The notes: generated by a model not told the origin, from the sequence alone. DNA of 64,000 nt from Pseudomonas sp. Irchel 3E20 (GCF_900187645.1 NZ_FYEE01000001.1:310001-374000), one strand, 5' to 3'. Shown: positions 26,804-36,579, counted from the first letter of the stretch. Numbers and translations: made by a program.

Positions 26804-27631
26804 ATGCCAGCACTGAATAGGCAGCCCGGCAGCAACCCCGGACAGGGTCCGGGAATGGCGGCCCCACCCTTGTGCTGGCAGGCATCGACCGTGCTGGTGG
26901 TGGAGGACCACCCGGCTTACCGCATCTTGATGGGCTGGTGCCTGCAACGCCTGCAGGTGGGCCACGAGGTGGTCGCCGATGGCCTCGCGGCGCTGGAAGC
27001 CTTGAGGCGTCGGCCCTTTGACCTGCTCATCAGTGATTGCCGCATGCCGGTCATGGACGGCTACGCCATGGCTCGCGAAGTGCGCCGTCGTGAGCAGGCC
27101 GAGGGCAGCCCGCGCATCCCCATCATCGCCCTGACCGCCAGCCGCGACCCCCATGAAGCTCAACGTTGCGCCGAAGCCGGCATGGACGCCTGGCAACTCA
27201 AACCCCTAACCCTGGAAAAACTGCGCGAAGTACTCGAACGCTGGCTACCCGCGTCGGCCCTCATGGCACCAGGACCTGCTGGGCTCGCACCCCGGGGGGC
27301 AGCCTGCCTGCTGCCGACGCGGGCGCAACTAGTGAACATTTTCGGTTGCCCCGAAATGGTCGACCTGATGCTGGCCAAGTTGATCGAGGAGGTCCGGGCA
27401 GACAGCCTGATATTGGCCCAGGCGCGTATTGCACGGGATGCGGGGACCACCGCCGAACGCCTGCACCGCTTGGTGGGGGGCATTGCTTTCCTGGGGATGG
27501 CGGACCTGGAGCGGCGCGGCACGCAACTGATAAGCGCGGTCCTGGCCTCAGGGGTGGCCGTGAACGACCAGGCCCTGGCGCACTTTCGCGATGAGGTGCA
27601 AGCCTGCCTCAATCACTTGGTCGCCTTGTAG
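26804..27631 (+). CDS. Stand-alone receiver-Hpt phosphorelay protein
   Basis: A 275-residue protein with two domains. Residues 28-148 are a receiver: acidic pair E34-D35, phospho-acceptor D78 in 'LLISDCRMPVMDGYAM', T111 in 'IIALTAS' and K133 in 'QLKPL'. Residues 175-270 are an Hpt domain with H221 in 'LHRLVGGIAFLG'. This is the order of the C-terminal half of BvgS/EvgS/RocS-type hybrid kinases, but no kinase core, HAMP or membrane part exists here or in the upstream gap. It could be a phosphorelay intermediate or a surviving fragment of a hybrid kinase. The next gene is a matching response regulator. An alternative start is ATG 26855, behind AGGGTCCGGGA. The acceptor residues are intact. Confidence 0.85.
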   Translation: MPALNRQPGSNPGQGPGMAAPPLCWQASTVLVVEDHPAYRILMGWCLQRLQVGHEVVADGLAALEALRRRPFDLLISDCRMPVMDGYAMAREVRRREQAEGSPRIPIIALTASRDPHEAQRCAEAGMDAWQLKPLTLEKLREVLERWLPASALMAPGPAGLAPRGAACLLPTRAQLVNIFGCPEMVDLMLAKLIEEVRADSLILAQARIARDAGTTAERLHRLVGGIAFLGMADLERRGTQLISAVLASGVAVNDQALAHFRDEVQACLNHLVAL

Positions 27632-27845
27632 GTGATAACCCACATTTCGCACGACAAATGCAGGATGTTTCTTCTGTGTCTGTAATTTGTGTATGTAAGC
27701 TTTTTCTTTTTGTTTTGTGGGCTTTATGCGCGCTCTCGCAAACACGGGGGATGGTTGTTTAGCGCGTTTTTTTGCCGGTTGTGAGAGGCGTGCGGCAGCG
27801 GTACTTTGCGCGAATTCAATTTGCCATCATCCAGGGAGAGCACCG
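27632..27845 (+). promoter_or_regulatory. T-rich leader of the response-regulator gene
   Basis: The 214-base gap contains a T-rich track at about 27667-27717 (TTTCTTCTGTGTCTGTAATTT and following T-runs), similar in composition to the divergent region at 26640-26790. The regulator therefore probably has its own promoter and may bind here. GGGAGAGC (27834-27841) is the ribosome site of the regulator. Confidence 0.35.
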
Positions 27846-28481
27846 ATGCTGCGCGTCATAATCGCCGACGACCACCCCATTGTGCGTGTCGGCCAGCGAG
27901 TGGTGATCGAGGCCGGAGGGCGCTGCAAGGTCGTAGGCGAGGCCGATGGCCCCGATGAACTGCTGGCCTTGGTGGGCAGCGTTCCCTGTGACGTGCTGGT
28001 CACTGACTTTGCCATGCCGGGCAACCGTCAGTCCGATGGCTACGGCCTGCTGGGCCTGTTGCGCCGCCAGTACCCGCACCTGCCCGTGATCCTGGTCACC
28101 ATGTTCGCCAATGTCGCTACCCTGCGTGCCTCCTTTGCCCACGGTGCCCAGGCCATCGTGGCCAAGAGCGCCTCGGCCCGGGAACTGCCCAGGGCCATCA
28201 GGGCCGTGAGCGAAGGCCAGACCTTCGTCAGCGAGTGCCTGCGGGAGCAACTGGTGGAGGCGGGGTGCGGCGACCCTTCGGCGCAACCGCAGTTGTCTGG
28301 CAAGGAGCGTGAAGTGGTACGCATGCTCGCCAGCGGCATGACCGTCAGCCAGATCGCAGCCCACGTCAACCGCAGCATTTCCACCATCAGCAAGCAAAAG
28401 AGCACCGCCATGCAGCGCTTGTGCATCTCCACCGACGTGGACTTGTTCACCTATGCCCGCAGCAGCGGCATGGTGCCTTAG
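27846..28481 (+). CDS. NarL/FixJ-type response regulator, BvgA/RcsB/RocA-like
   Basis: The start at ATG 27846 follows GGGAGAGCACCG and gives 211 residues; an upstream in-frame ATG at 27717 is rejected. The receiver (1-125) has D8-D9, phospho-acceptor D54 in 'VLVTDFAMPGN', T85 and K107. The LuxR-type HTH (150-205) reads 'LSGKEREVVRMLASGMTVSQ' and 'HVNRSISTISKQKSTAMQRL'. The 'DFAMPG..SDGYGLLGLLRRQYP' layout is that of BvgA/EvgA/RcsB regulators, which receive phosphate through Hpt domains. Known relatives (RocA1, RcsB in P. aeruginosa) control cup fimbrial genes. Here it probably controls the adjacent chaperone-usher operon. Confidence 0.88.
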   Translation: MLRVIIADDHPIVRVGQRVVIEAGGRCKVVGEADGPDELLALVGSVPCDVLVTDFAMPGNRQSDGYGLLGLLRRQYPHLPVILVTMFANVATLRASFAHGAQAIVAKSASARELPRAIRAVSEGQTFVSECLREQLVEAGCGDPSAQPQLSGKEREVVRMLASGMTVSQIAAHVNRSISTISKQKSTAMQRLCISTDVDLFTYARSSGMVP

Positions 28482-28571
28482 CACCATTGCCATTCGCCCA
28501 GCGAATGCCCGTGGTTTTCCCGGCGTTGGCGGATTATCGTGCTGCATTCTTTTTACTTGTGGAGCCTGGCC

Positions 28572-29042
28572 ATGACTGACGCCCATAACGCCCTGATTAC
28601 CGAGTTCTATCGCGCGTTCCAGCGTCTGGATGCCGAGGCGATGAGCGCCTGCTACACCGACGACGTGCTGTTCCACGACCCCGCGTTCGGCCCGTTGCGT
28701 GGCCGTGATGCCGGTGACATGTGGCGCATGCTCACCACCCGGGCCAAGGATTTCACCTTGACCTTCGACAGCGTGCGCAGCGAGGGCAACACCGGCAGCG
28801 CTCACTGGGTCGCCACCTACCTGTTCAGCCAAACTGGCCGGGTGGTGGTCAACGATATCCAGGCACGCTTTGTGTTTCGCGACGGCAAGATCTGCGAGCA
28901 CCACGACCATTTCGACCTGTGGCGTTGGGCGCGTCAGGCCTTGGGCACCAAAGGCCTGTTGCTGGGCTGGACGCCCCTGGTGCGCAACGCCGTGCGGGGC
29001 CAGGCCCTGAAGGGCTTGAAGGCATTCCAGGCCAGTCGCTGA
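28572..29042 (+). CDS. SnoaL/NTF2-like protein of unknown function
   Basis: From ATG 28572 (GGAG 9 bases upstream) the product has 156 residues. The cone-like NTF2 fold is suggested by '[20 protein letters not shown]', '[19 protein letters not shown]' and '[20 protein letters not shown]'. This is the pattern of SnoaL-like and ketosteroid-isomerase-like small proteins. Catalysis cannot be predicted. No signal peptide. It is followed after 38 bases by a GIY-YIG gene on the same strand. Confidence 0.8.
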   Translation: MTDAHNALITEFYRAFQRLDAEAMSACYTDDVLFHDPAFGPLRGRDAGDMWRMLTTRAKDFTLTFDSVRSEGNTGSAHWVATYLFSQTGRVVVNDIQARFVFRDGKICEHHDHFDLWRWARQALGTKGLLLGWTPLVRNAVRGQALKGLKAFQASR

Positions 29043-29080
29043 TAAGATCGCGGCTTCTCTTTCCTCGCCCAGATTGCCCC

Positions 29081-29365
29081 GTGAACGACCTGCCCAGCCC
29101 CAAAACCTGGTTCGTGTACTTGGTGCGCGCCGCCAATGGCGCCTTGTACTGCGGCATCAGCGATGACCCGGTGCGCCGTTTCGCCGCTCACCAACGGGGC
29201 AAGGGCGCGCGGTTTTTTCTCTCCAGCCCAGCGGTGGCGCTGGTGTATACCGAAGCCTGCCGCGACAAGGGCGAAGCGCTGCGCCAGGAGCGGCTGATTA
29301 AAAAACTGCGTAAGAGCGCCAAGGAATGCCTGGTGGCCAGCGCCGCGGTGGGCCCATCACGCTGA
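29081..29365 (+). CDS. Small GIY-YIG domain protein (YhbQ/UPF0213-like)
   Basis: A 94-residue protein, GTG start at 29081. The GIY-YIG core is present as '[20 protein letters not shown]' with the arginine and histidine in '[15 protein letters not shown]' and the metal-binding glutamate in '[14 protein letters not shown]'. Members of this short subgroup are single-domain proteins with proposed DNA nuclease activity and uncertain physiology. Length is normal for the group. No clear ribosome site was seen, so the start is less sure than the family. Confidence 0.85.
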   Translation: MNDLPSPKTWFVYLVRAANGALYCGISDDPVRRFAAHQRGKGARFFLSSPAVALVYTEACRDKGEALRQERLIKKLRKSAKECLVASAAVGPSR

Positions 29366-29443
29366 CTGATGGGTTCCCATCAGGCACTGGCGCGGATTTG
29401 CGCGCTAAGCTGCGCATTCCCCACAACGGCGAAGGTTTCCAGC

Positions 29444-30379
29444 ATGTCCGCGTTGATCCTGCACCACTACCCGACGTCCCCATTCGCGCAAAAGGCCCGC
29501 TTGCTGCTGGGCTTCAAAGGCCTATCCTGGCGCTCGGTGAAAATCCCGCCGATGATGCCCAAACCCGACCTCACAGCCCTGACCGGCGGCTACCGCAAGA
29601 CCCCGGTGCTGCAAGTCGGCGCCGATATCTACTGCGATACGGCCCTGATCGCCCGGCGCCTGGAGCAGGAAAAAGCTGCGCCGACGCTGTTCCCCCAAGG
29701 CCAGGGAATGATCGTGACGGCGTTCGCCGCGTGGGCAGACTCGGTGGTGTTCCAGCACGCGGTAAGCCTGGTGTTTCAGCCCGAATCCGTGGCCCTGCGG
29801 TTTGCCCAATTGCCGCCCGAAGCAGTCAAGGCGTTCCTGGCCGACCGTGCCGGGTTGTTCAATGGCGGCAGTGCCAGCCGGTTGTCGGCGCAGCAGGCCC
29901 GTCACCAGTGGCCGAGCATCATGGCGCGCCTGGAACAGCAGTTGCAGCATGAGCCGGGGGATTTCCTCTTCGGCGAGCCGTCGATCGCCGACTTCGCCAT
30001 GGCCCACCCTTTGTGGTTCCTCAAGGGCACGCCCGTCACGGCACCGTTGGTGGACGCCTATCCGGCGGTTTCGGCCTGGTTCGCGCGGGTATTGGCGTTT
30101 GGCCAAGGCGCAGCCAGCGACATGAGCGCCGAAGAGGCCTTGCAGGTGGCCCGCGCGGCGCAACCGGCGGTGTTGCCGAGTGAGGTGTTCGCTGAACCCA
30201 ACGGTGTGAAACCCGGCCAGCCAGTGCTGATCGCGGCGACCGACTACGGTGTCGATCCGGTGGCCGGTGAGTTGCTGTTTGCCGGCAGCGAAGAATTGAT
30301 CCTGCGCCGCGAAGACGAACGCGCAGGCGTGGTGCATGTGCACTTCCCGCGTTTAGGCTTTCGCATCGAAGCGCAATGA
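29444..30379 (+). CDS. Glutathione S-transferase family protein with C-terminal extension
   Basis: 311 residues from ATG 29444. A thioredoxin-fold GST N-terminal domain is seen at 1-78 ('LILHHYPTSPFAQKARLLLG', 'YRKTPVLQVGADIYCDTALI'), with the cis-proline in 'TPVLQ' and the glutathione-contact 'CDTALI'. A helical C-terminal domain follows to about 215 ('GEPSIADFAMAHPLWFL'). About 65 further residues beyond a normal GST, starting near 'NGVKPGQPVLIAATDYGVDP', form a small beta-rich tail. Substrate unknown; cytoplasmic. Confidence 0.85.
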   Translation: MSALILHHYPTSPFAQKARLLLGFKGLSWRSVKIPPMMPKPDLTALTGGYRKTPVLQVGADIYCDTALIARRLEQEKAAPTLFPQGQGMIVTAFAAWADSVVFQHAVSLVFQPESVALRFAQLPPEAVKAFLADRAGLFNGGSASRLSAQQARHQWPSIMARLEQQLQHEPGDFLFGEPSIADFAMAHPLWFLKGTPVTAPLVDAYPAVSAWFARVLAFGQGAASDMSAEEALQVARAAQPAVLPSEVFAEPNGVKPGQPVLIAATDYGVDPVAGELLFAGSEELILRREDERAGVVHVHFPRLGFRIEAQ

Positions 30380-30382
30380 GGC

Positions 30383-30455
30383 GCAAGCGGGCTTGCCCTA
30401 GACGGTGTTGGGCCGCTACGCGACCGAGCACGGGCAAGCCCGCTTGCTACGGTAG
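30383..30455. repeat. REP-like repeat pair
   Basis: AAGCGGGCTTGCCC (from 30384) pairs with GGGCAAGCCCGCTT (from 30432). The element lies between the convergent GST and glutaredoxin genes, and the glutaredoxin stop codon (30447-30449) is inside its right arm. Confidence 0.75.
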
Positions 30456-30797
30456 GGCCTTGAGGATGGCGTCCGGCTCGTAGCCGCGGATCAGCGTACC
30501 GTTGACGTCCAGGATCGGAATTCCACCACCGCCCAGTGCCTGGTAGGCCTGGCGGGCCTGGGCGTCCTTGTCGATATCGAACTCCTGGTACGGGATACCT
30601 TTGTGGTCGAGAAACCGCCGGGTGCTCTGGCAGTAACCGCACCACGCGGTGGTGTAGAACACCACTTTGGCCTGGGTGCGGGTTGCCTGCGAGACCGCTT
30701 CCCCGGGGTTGAACAAGCGCTCGACCTTGCCCCAGTTCTGATAGATCACCACCACCAGCAAAACCAGCAGGATTTTCTTCAATACACCGCCCAGCAT
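30447..30797 (-). CDS. Membrane-anchored glutaredoxin-like protein
   Basis: 116 residues. The N-terminus is a single membrane segment ('ILLVLLVVVIYQNW', residues 9-22). The rest is a glutaredoxin domain with active-site CGYC in 'TTAWCGYCQSTRRFLD', the cis-proline in 'GGGGIPILDVNG' and 'LIRGYEP'. It is probably a thiol-disulfide oxidoreductase held at the inner membrane; which side it faces is not certain. Its ATG overlaps the yejK stop (ATGA), so the two are translated together. Confidence 0.87.
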   Translation of the reverse strand: MLGGVLKKILLVLLVVVIYQNWGKVERLFNPGEAVSQATRTQAKVVFYTTAWCGYCQSTRRFLDHKGIPYQEFDIDKDAQARQAYQALGGGGIPILDVNGTLIRGYEPDAILKALP

Positions 30798-31801
30798 CAG
30801 TTACGGCGCTTGAGCTGATCGGTCAGTTGGGTGGGCAGGCCCTTGATAATCAGGGTGCCGGCTTCTTCGTCGTACTCGATCTTGGAGCCCAGCAAGTGCG
30901 CCTCGAAACTGATGGACAGGCCTTCAGCGCGGCCGGTGAAACGGCGGAATTGATTGAGGGTGCGTTTGTCGGCAGGGATTTCCGGGGACAGACCGTAGTC
31001 TTTGTTGCGGATGTGGTCGTAGAAAGCTTTGGGCCGTTCTTCGTCGATCAATTCCGACAACTCTTCCAGGCCCATCGGCTCGCCGAGCTTGGCCTGGCTG
31101 CTGGCGTAGTCCACCAGGGTCTTGGTTTTCTCGCGGGCCGATTCTTCCGGCAGGTCTTCGCTTTCGACGAAGTCACTGAAGGCCTTGAGCAGGGTGCGGG
31201 TTTCGCCGGGGCCATCGACGCCTTCCTGGCAGCCGATGAAGTCGCGGAAGTACTCCGAGACTTTCTTGCCATTCTTGCCCTTGATAAAGGAGATGTACTG
31301 CTTGGACTGCTTGTTGTTCTGCCACTCGGAAATGTTGATCCGCGCCGCCAGGTGCAACTGGCCCAGGTCCAGGTGGCGCGAGGGCGTCACGTCCAGTTGC
31401 TCGGTAACAGCCACGCCTTCGCTGTGGTGTAGCAGGGCGATGGCCAGGTAGTCGGTCATGCCCTGTTGATAGTGGGCGAACAGCACATGGCCGCCGACCG
31501 ACAGGTTGGACTCTTCCATCAGCTTTTGCAGGTGTTCGACCGCGACGCGGCTGAACGCGGTGAAGTCCTTGCCGCCGTCCAGGTATTCCTTGAGCCAGCC
31601 GCTGAACGGGTGCGCCCCTGATTCGCCATGGAACAGCCCCCACGCCTTGCCTTGCTTGGCGTTGTAGCTCTCGTTGAGGTCGGCGAGCATGTTTTCGATG
31701 GCCGTCGACTCTGCCAGTTCCGAGTCGCGGGCATGAAGAACGGCAGGCGTACCGTCGGGTTTTTTGTCGATCAAGTGGACGATGCAATGACGGATCGGCA
31801 T
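30797..31801 (-). CDS. yejK: Nucleoid-associated protein YejK (NdpA family)
   Basis: 334 residues, the usual family length. Recognisable parts are '[17 protein letters not shown]', '[20 protein letters not shown]', '[20 protein letters not shown]', '[20 protein letters not shown]' and the C-terminal '[20 protein letters not shown]'. YejK binds DNA and associates with the nucleoid; in E. coli it has been linked to topoisomerases. Forms a two-gene operon with the glutaredoxin and is divergent from the HU gene, so two nucleoid proteins share one intergenic region. Confidence 0.93.
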   Translation of the reverse strand: MPIRHCIVHLIDKKPDGTPAVLHARDSELAESTAIENMLADLNESYNAKQGKAWGLFHGESGAHPFSGWLKEYLDGGKDFTAFSRVAVEHLQKLMEESNLSVGGHVLFAHYQQGMTDYLAIALLHHSEGVAVTEQLDVTPSRHLDLGQLHLAARINISEWQNNKQSKQYISFIKGKNGKKVSEYFRDFIGCQEGVDGPGETRTLLKAFSDFVESEDLPEESAREKTKTLVDYASSQAKLGEPMGLEELSELIDEERPKAFYDHIRNKDYGLSPEIPADKRTLNQFRRFTGRAEGLSISFEAHLLGSKIEYDEEAGTLIIKGLPTQLTDQLKRRN

Positions 31802-32195
31802 GGGCTTCTCGGCTGGTGGAAGGGCGGGGGCGGGCTCGCCGGAAAAGGCCCAAGTGTACCGTACCTGCGGGTTTGGGCGCTGTCCGACGACAGATTTGGG
31901 CGGTTCTGACCCGTGTCATGCAATTTTTTATGGGTTTGAGGCGATAAAGCTGACCAATTGGGTAGGTAGAGGCGGATATTTCCCCGTCTCTGTGCTAGTT
32001 TTGCCCCCGTCTTACGCGAACTCTCGGCGTTAAGCGTGCATTCAGCACTGTCAGGTCGAACCAAACCCTGATTTCGGTATCTATAGCCCCGACCCGTCGT
32101 GGTTCCAACCGGGGTGCCAGGTCCAGAAGATCTGGCTCGATGGCTGACACTGCACTCTGCAATCCAAATGAATTTGATAGGGAAGGAACACCACA
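31802..32195. other. Intergenic region between yejK and the HU gene
   Basis: This 394-base divergent gap has no gene. It must hold the promoters of yejK and the HU gene, but no convincing -35/-10 pair was found. A small palindrome CCAGA-AGA-TCTGG lies at 32123-32135. A ribosome site GGAAGGAAC precedes the HU start. Confidence 0.5.
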
Positions 32196-32477
32196 ATGGC
32201 TATGACTAAAGACGAACTGATCAGCGATATCGCTGGTGCCATCGGCGAGCCGAAGACCACCGCACGCAACGCTCTGGACCAACTGGCCCAAATCGTTGCC
32301 GATCAGTTGGAAAATGGCGGCGAAATCACTCTGCCAGGCATTGGCAAGCTGAAAGTGACCGAGCGTCCTGCCCGTACTGGCCGTAACCCTTCGACTGGCG
32401 CTGCCATCGAAATCGCTGCCAAAAAAGTTATCAAGCTGGTTGTGGCTAAAGGCCTGACTGACGCGGTTAACAAGTAA
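32196..32477 (+). CDS. HU-family DNA-bending protein
   Basis: 93 residues; small basic histone-like protein. 'MTKDELISDIAGAIGEPKTT' gives the helical dimerisation part, 'GGEITLPGIGKLKVTERPA' the saddle, and 'ARTGRNPSTGAAIEIAAKKV' the minor-groove-binding arm with the conserved intercalating proline (RNP). It bends DNA non-specifically and shapes the nucleoid. Pseudomonads have several HU paralogues; the position near yejK and valS suggests the HupN type, but I do not assign the symbol firmly. A perfect terminator follows. Confidence 0.93.
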   Translation: MAMTKDELISDIAGAIGEPKTTARNALDQLAQIVADQLENGGEITLPGIGKLKVTERPARTGRNPSTGAAIEIAAKKVIKLVVAKGLTDAVNK

Positions 32478-32489
32478 GACCGAAGTTCA

Positions 32490-32530
32490 AAAAAAACCGT
32501 GCGCCGGAGCGATCCGGGCACGGTTTTTTA
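32490..32530 (+). terminator. Rho-independent terminator after the HU gene
   Basis: ACCGTGC (32496-32502) and GCACGGT (32518-32524) form the stem, extended inside by GCCGG/CCGGG, and T6 follows. A-runs upstream make it bidirectional, also serving rlmF, which ends at 32552 on the other strand. Confidence 0.9.
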
Positions 32531-32551
32531 TTGCCTGCGATTTGTTGGTGC

Positions 32552-33565
32552 TCAGTCCTTGCGGGCCCAGCGTTGGCGCCAAGCCTGCTGTTGTGCCTCG
32601 GTCTGGAACGTCCAGGCGACGAAGCGGCTTTGCTTCTGGCCCTGGGACATTTCCACCACTTGGCTTTGCAGGACGCCGGCCTTTTTCAGGGCGGTCTGGA
32701 TCGCGGGCAGGTTCGAGGCTTTGGATACCAGGGTGCTGAACCACAACACTTGCTGGGGCACATGGGCGCTTTCGGCGATCAGTTGGGTGACGAAGCGCGC
32801 TTCACCGCCCTCGCACCACAACTCTGCCGATTGGCCGCCGAAGTTCAGCACCGGCAACTGGCGCTTGGGGTCGGCGCGGCCCAGGGCGCGCCATTTGCGC
32901 TCGCTGCCACGGGTCGCTTCGTCCATCGAGGCGTGGAACGGCGGGTTGCACATGGTCAGGTCGAAACGTTCGTTGGCCTCAAGCAAACCCAGCAGGATGT
33001 GTTTGGGGTTATTTTGCTGGCGCAACTGGATGGCTTTGTTCAGGCCATTGGATTGCACGATGGCCTTGGCGGCGGCGATGGCCTTGGGGTCGATCTCCGA
33101 ACCCAGGAAGTGCCAGCGGTAGTCGCTATAGCCGATCAACGGGTAGACGCAGTTGGCGCCCATGCCGATGTCCAGCACCTTGACCGGCGCGCCACGGGGG
33201 ATCACGCCTTCGTTGACGCTGGCCAGCAGGTCGGCGAGGAAGTGCACGTAATCGGCACGTCCCGGTACTGGCGGGCACAGGTAGTCGGCGGGAATGTCCC
33301 AGTGGGCAACGCCATAGAAGGACTTGAGCAGCGCCCGGTTGAACACCCGCACCGCATCGGGGCTGGCGAAGTCGATGCTTTCCTTGCCGTAAGGGTTGAG
33401 GATCACAAAACGCGCCAATTCCGGTGTGGTCTTGATAAGCGCCGGGAAGTCGTAGCGACCCTGGTGGCGGTTGCGCGGGTGCAGGCTGGCCTTGGCGCGT
33501 GGCTCTACAGCCTTGGCAGGCTTGGTTTTGGTGCGCGGGGCTTTAGGTTTGCTGGGGGCGGTCAT
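32552..33565 (-). CDS. rlmF: 23S rRNA (adenine-1618-N6)-methyltransferase
   Basis: 337 residues. It methylates A1618 of 23S rRNA using S-adenosylmethionine. After a basic Pro/Lys-rich tail (1-30) comes '[17 protein letters not shown]', the RlmF family start, then the SAM-binding motif '[16 protein letters not shown]' and the catalytic N6-adenine motif 'NPPFHAS' near residues 207-213. The C-terminal half keeps '[19 protein letters not shown]'. Length fits the family. It is convergent with the HU gene. Confidence 0.92.
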   Translation of the reverse strand: MTAPSKPKAPRTKTKPAKAVEPRAKASLHPRNRHQGRYDFPALIKTTPELARFVILNPYGKESIDFASPDAVRVFNRALLKSFYGVAHWDIPADYLCPPVPGRADYVHFLADLLASVNEGVIPRGAPVKVLDIGMGANCVYPLIGYSDYRWHFLGSEIDPKAIAAAKAIVQSNGLNKAIQLRQQNNPKHILLGLLEANERFDLTMCNPPFHASMDEATRGSERKWRALGRADPKRQLPVLNFGGQSAELWCEGGEARFVTQLIAESAHVPQQVLWFSTLVSKASNLPAIQTALKKAGVLQSQVVEMSQGQKQSRFVAWTFQTEAQQQAWRQRWARKD

Positions 33566-33694
33566 GGGCGGGTCGATTCGGGGGTTGGCTCAAAGTGGCG
33601 GGCATTGTCCCACATCTATGGGGAGTACCGATCAACTGTACGAGCCTGCTCGCTCCCCCGGTGTTTTTGCGCAGGGCGTTTGGGGGACCAAAAA

Positions 33695-33716
33695 AAAGAG
33701 ACCCGAAGGTCTCTTT
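33695..33716 (-). terminator. Rho-independent terminator of valS
   Basis: AAAGAGACC (33695-33703) and GGTCTCTTT (33708-33716) form a perfect 9-bp stem with a CGAA tetraloop. A-runs on the plus strand supply the U-tract for minus-strand transcripts leaving valS, which stops at 33733. Confidence 0.9.
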
Positions 33717-33732
33717 TCATACGGGCGACACC

Positions 33733-36579
33733 TTACAGGCTGGCAATCCGCGCATGTTGCTCGGCCAACTTGCCCAGGGCCTGTTCGGCCTCGGCCAGTT
33801 TGGCGCGCTCCTTGTCGATGACTTCGGCCGGGGCCTTGTCAACGAAACCGGCATTGGACAGCTTGCCGCCGACCCGTTGCACTTCGCCTTGCAGGCGCTG
33901 GATTTCCTTGTCCAGGCGCGCCAGTTCGGCAGCTTTGTCGATCAGGCCGGCCATGGGCACCAGCACTTCCATCTCACCCACCAGGGCGGTGGCGGACAGC
34001 GGCGCTTCTTGGCCCGCGGCCAATACGGTGATGGATTCGAGCTTGGCCAGTTTTTTCAGCATCGCTTCGTTTTCGCTCAGGCGACGCTGGTCCTGGGCGT
34101 TGACGTTTTTGAGGAACAGCGGCAGGGGTTTGCCCGGGCCGATGTTCATCTCGCCACGGATGTTGCGCGTGCCGAGCATCAAGCTCTTGAGCCATTCGAT
34201 ATCGCCTTCGGCCGCCTCATCGATGCGAGCTTCGTTGGCCACTGGCCAAGGCTGCAGCATGATGGTTTTGCCCTCGATACCGGCCAGCGGCGCGAGGCGC
34301 TGCCAGATTTCTTCGGTGATGAACGGCATGAACGGATGGGCCAGGCGCATCGCCACTTCGAGCACGCGTACCAGGGTGCGGCGGGTGCCGCGCTGGCGTT
34401 CGATGGGCGAGTTTTCGTCCCACAGCACGGGTTTGGACAGTTCCAGGTACCAGTCGCAGTATTGGTTCCAGATGAACTCGTACAAGGCCTGCGCCGCCAG
34501 GTCGAAGCGGAACTGGTCAAGTTGGCGGGTCACTTCGGCTTCGGTGCGCTGCAACTGGGAGATGATCCAGCGATCGGCCAGGGACAGCTCCACCGCTTCG
34601 CCGTTCTGGCCGCAATCTTCGCCCTTGTCCAGCACGTAGCGCGCAGCGTTCCAGATCTTGTTGCAGAAGTTGCGATAGCCTTCGACGCGGCCCATGTCGA
34701 ACTTGATGTCGCGGCCGGTGGACGCCAGCGAGCAGAAGGTGAAGCGCAGGGCGTCGGTGCCGTAGCTGGCGATGCCGTCGGCGAACTCGTCGCGGGTCTG
34801 CTTCTCGATCTTTTTCGCCAGTTTGGGCTGCATCAGGCCGGTGGTGCGTTTTTGCACCAGGGTTTCCAGGTCGATGCCGTCGATGATGTCCAGCGGGTCC
34901 AGGACGTTGCCCTTGGACTTGGACATCTTCTGGCCCTGGCCGTCGCGTACCAGGCCATGCACGTAGACAGTTTTGAACGGCACTTGCGGCGTGCCGTCTT
35001 CGTTTTTCACCAGGTGCATGGTGAGCATAATCATCCGGGCGACCCAGAAGAAAATGATGTCGAAACCGGTGACCAGAACGTCGGTGGAGTGGAATTTCTT
35101 CAGGAACTCCGTCTGCTCTGGCCAGCCCAGGGTGGAGAAGGTCCACAGGCCGGAACTGAACCAGGTGTCGAGGACGTCGTTGTCCTGTTGCAGCGCCACG
35201 TCCGGGCCCAGGTTGTGCTTGGCACGCACCTGCGCTTCGTCGCGGCCGACATAGACCTTGCCGGCCTCGTCGTACCAGGCCGGAATGCGGTGGCCCCACC
35301 ACAGTTGGCGGCTGATGCACCAATCCTGGATGTCGCGCATCCAGGAGAAGTACATGTTTTCGTATTGCTTGGGCACGAACTGGATGCGGCCGTCTTCAAC
35401 GGCGGCAATCGCGGGCTCGGCCAGGGGTTTGGTGGAGACGTACCACTGGTCGGTCAGCCACGGCTCGATAATGGTGCCGGAGCGGTCGCCCTTGGGCACT
35501 TTCAAGGCGTGGTCGTCAACGCTGACCAGCAGGCCGGCGGCATCGAAGTCGGCGACGATCTGCTTGCGGGCCTCGAAGCGGTCCAGGCCGGCGTACTGCG
35601 CCGGGATCTGGCCGTCGACGCTGTCGTTGAGGGTGCCGTCGAGGTTGAACACTTGGCAGGCCGGCAGCACGCTGGCGTTCTTGTCAAAGATGTTGAGTAG
35701 CGGCAGGTTGTGGCGCTTGCCCACTTCGTAGTCGTTGAAGTCGTGGGCCGGGGTGATTTTCACGCAACCGGTGCCGAACGCTGGGTCGCAGTAGTCGTCG
35801 GCGATGATCGGGATACGGCGCCCGACCAGCGGCAGTTCGACGAACTTGCCGATCAGGGCCTGGTAGCGCTCGTCGTTGGGGTTAACCGCAACGGCGGAGT
35901 CGCCCAGCATGGTTTCCGGGCGGGTGGTGGCGACGATCAGGTAGTCGTTGCCCTCGGCGGTTTTGGCGCCGTCAGCCAACGGGTACTTGAGGTTCCACAG
36001 GAAGCCCTTTTCGTCGTGGTTTTCCACTTCGAGGTCAGAAATCGCGGTGTGCAGCTTGGTGTCCCAGTTGACCAGGCGTTTGCCACGGTAGATCAGGCCA
36101 TCCTCGTGCAGGCGCACGAAGGCTTCCTTGACCGCTTCCGACAGGCCATCATCCATGGTGAAGCGTTCGCGGCTCCAGTCTACGGACGAGCCGAGGCGAC
36201 GGATCTGACGGGTGATGTTGCCACCGGACTCGGCTTTCCATTCCCAGACTTTTTCCAGGAACTTCTCCCGGCCCAGGTCGTGGCGGCTCTGGCCCTTGGC
36301 TTCGAGTTGGCGCTCTACCAGCATCTGCGTAGCGATGCCAGCGTGGTCGGTGCCTGGCTGCCACAGGGTGTTGCGCCCCTGCATGCGGCGAAAGCGAATC
36401 AGGGCGTCCATGATCGCGTTGTTGAAGCCATGGCCCATGTGCAGGCTGCCAGTGACGTTCGGTGGCGGGATCATGATGGTGTAGGAATCGCCCGCGCCTT
36501 GCGGGGCGAAGTAGTTCTCGGACTCCCAGGTGTTGTACCAGGAAGTTTCAATGGCGTGCGGCTGGTAGGTCTTATCCAT
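33733..36579 (-). CDS. valS: Valyl-tRNA synthetase
   Basis: 948 residues, full length. It charges tRNA-Val and edits mischarged threonine. Visible are the class I HIGH motif as '[14 protein letters not shown]' (residues 38-51), '[20 protein letters not shown]', the editing domain '[19 protein letters not shown]', the KMSKS loop '[14 protein letters not shown]' and a C-terminal coiled coil ('[20 protein letters not shown]'). It follows holC and a small gene, the usual Pseudomonas holC-valS order. Confidence 0.98.
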   Translation of the reverse strand: MDKTYQPHAIETSWYNTWESENYFAPQGAGDSYTIMIPPPNVTGSLHMGHGFNNAIMDALIRFRRMQGRNTLWQPGTDHAGIATQMLVERQLEAKGQSRHDLGREKFLEKVWEWKAESGGNITRQIRRLGSSVDWSRERFTMDDGLSEAVKEAFVRLHEDGLIYRGKRLVNWDTKLHTAISDLEVENHDEKGFLWNLKYPLADGAKTAEGNDYLIVATTRPETMLGDSAVAVNPNDERYQALIGKFVELPLVGRRIPIIADDYCDPAFGTGCVKITPAHDFNDYEVGKRHNLPLLNIFDKNASVLPACQVFNLDGTLNDSVDGQIPAQYAGLDRFEARKQIVADFDAAGLLVSVDDHALKVPKGDRSGTIIEPWLTDQWYVSTKPLAEPAIAAVEDGRIQFVPKQYENMYFSWMRDIQDWCISRQLWWGHRIPAWYDEAGKVYVGRDEAQVRAKHNLGPDVALQQDNDVLDTWFSSGLWTFSTLGWPEQTEFLKKFHSTDVLVTGFDIIFFWVARMIMLTMHLVKNEDGTPQVPFKTVYVHGLVRDGQGQKMSKSKGNVLDPLDIIDGIDLETLVQKRTTGLMQPKLAKKIEKQTRDEFADGIASYGTDALRFTFCSLASTGRDIKFDMGRVEGYRNFCNKIWNAARYVLDKGEDCGQNGEAVELSLADRWIISQLQRTEAEVTRQLDQFRFDLAAQALYEFIWNQYCDWYLELSKPVLWDENSPIERQRGTRRTLVRVLEVAMRLAHPFMPFITEEIWQRLAPLAGIEGKTIMLQPWPVANEARIDEAAEGDIEWLKSLMLGTRNIRGEMNIGPGKPLPLFLKNVNAQDQRRLSENEAMLKKLAKLESITVLAAGQEAPLSATALVGEMEVLVPMAGLIDKAAELARLDKEIQRLQGEVQRVGGKLSNAGFVDKAPAEVIDKERAKLAEAEQALGKLAEQHARIASL

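Noticed and set aside
27717-27845. N-terminal extension of the response regulator
   Set aside because: The extension is not receiver-like, and GGGAGAGC sits at proper distance from the ATG at 27846 where the receiver fold begins.
32531-35700. Two ~700-codon plus-strand frames over rlmF and valS
   Set aside because: Antisense shadows of two certain genes, with low-complexity composition and no motifs.
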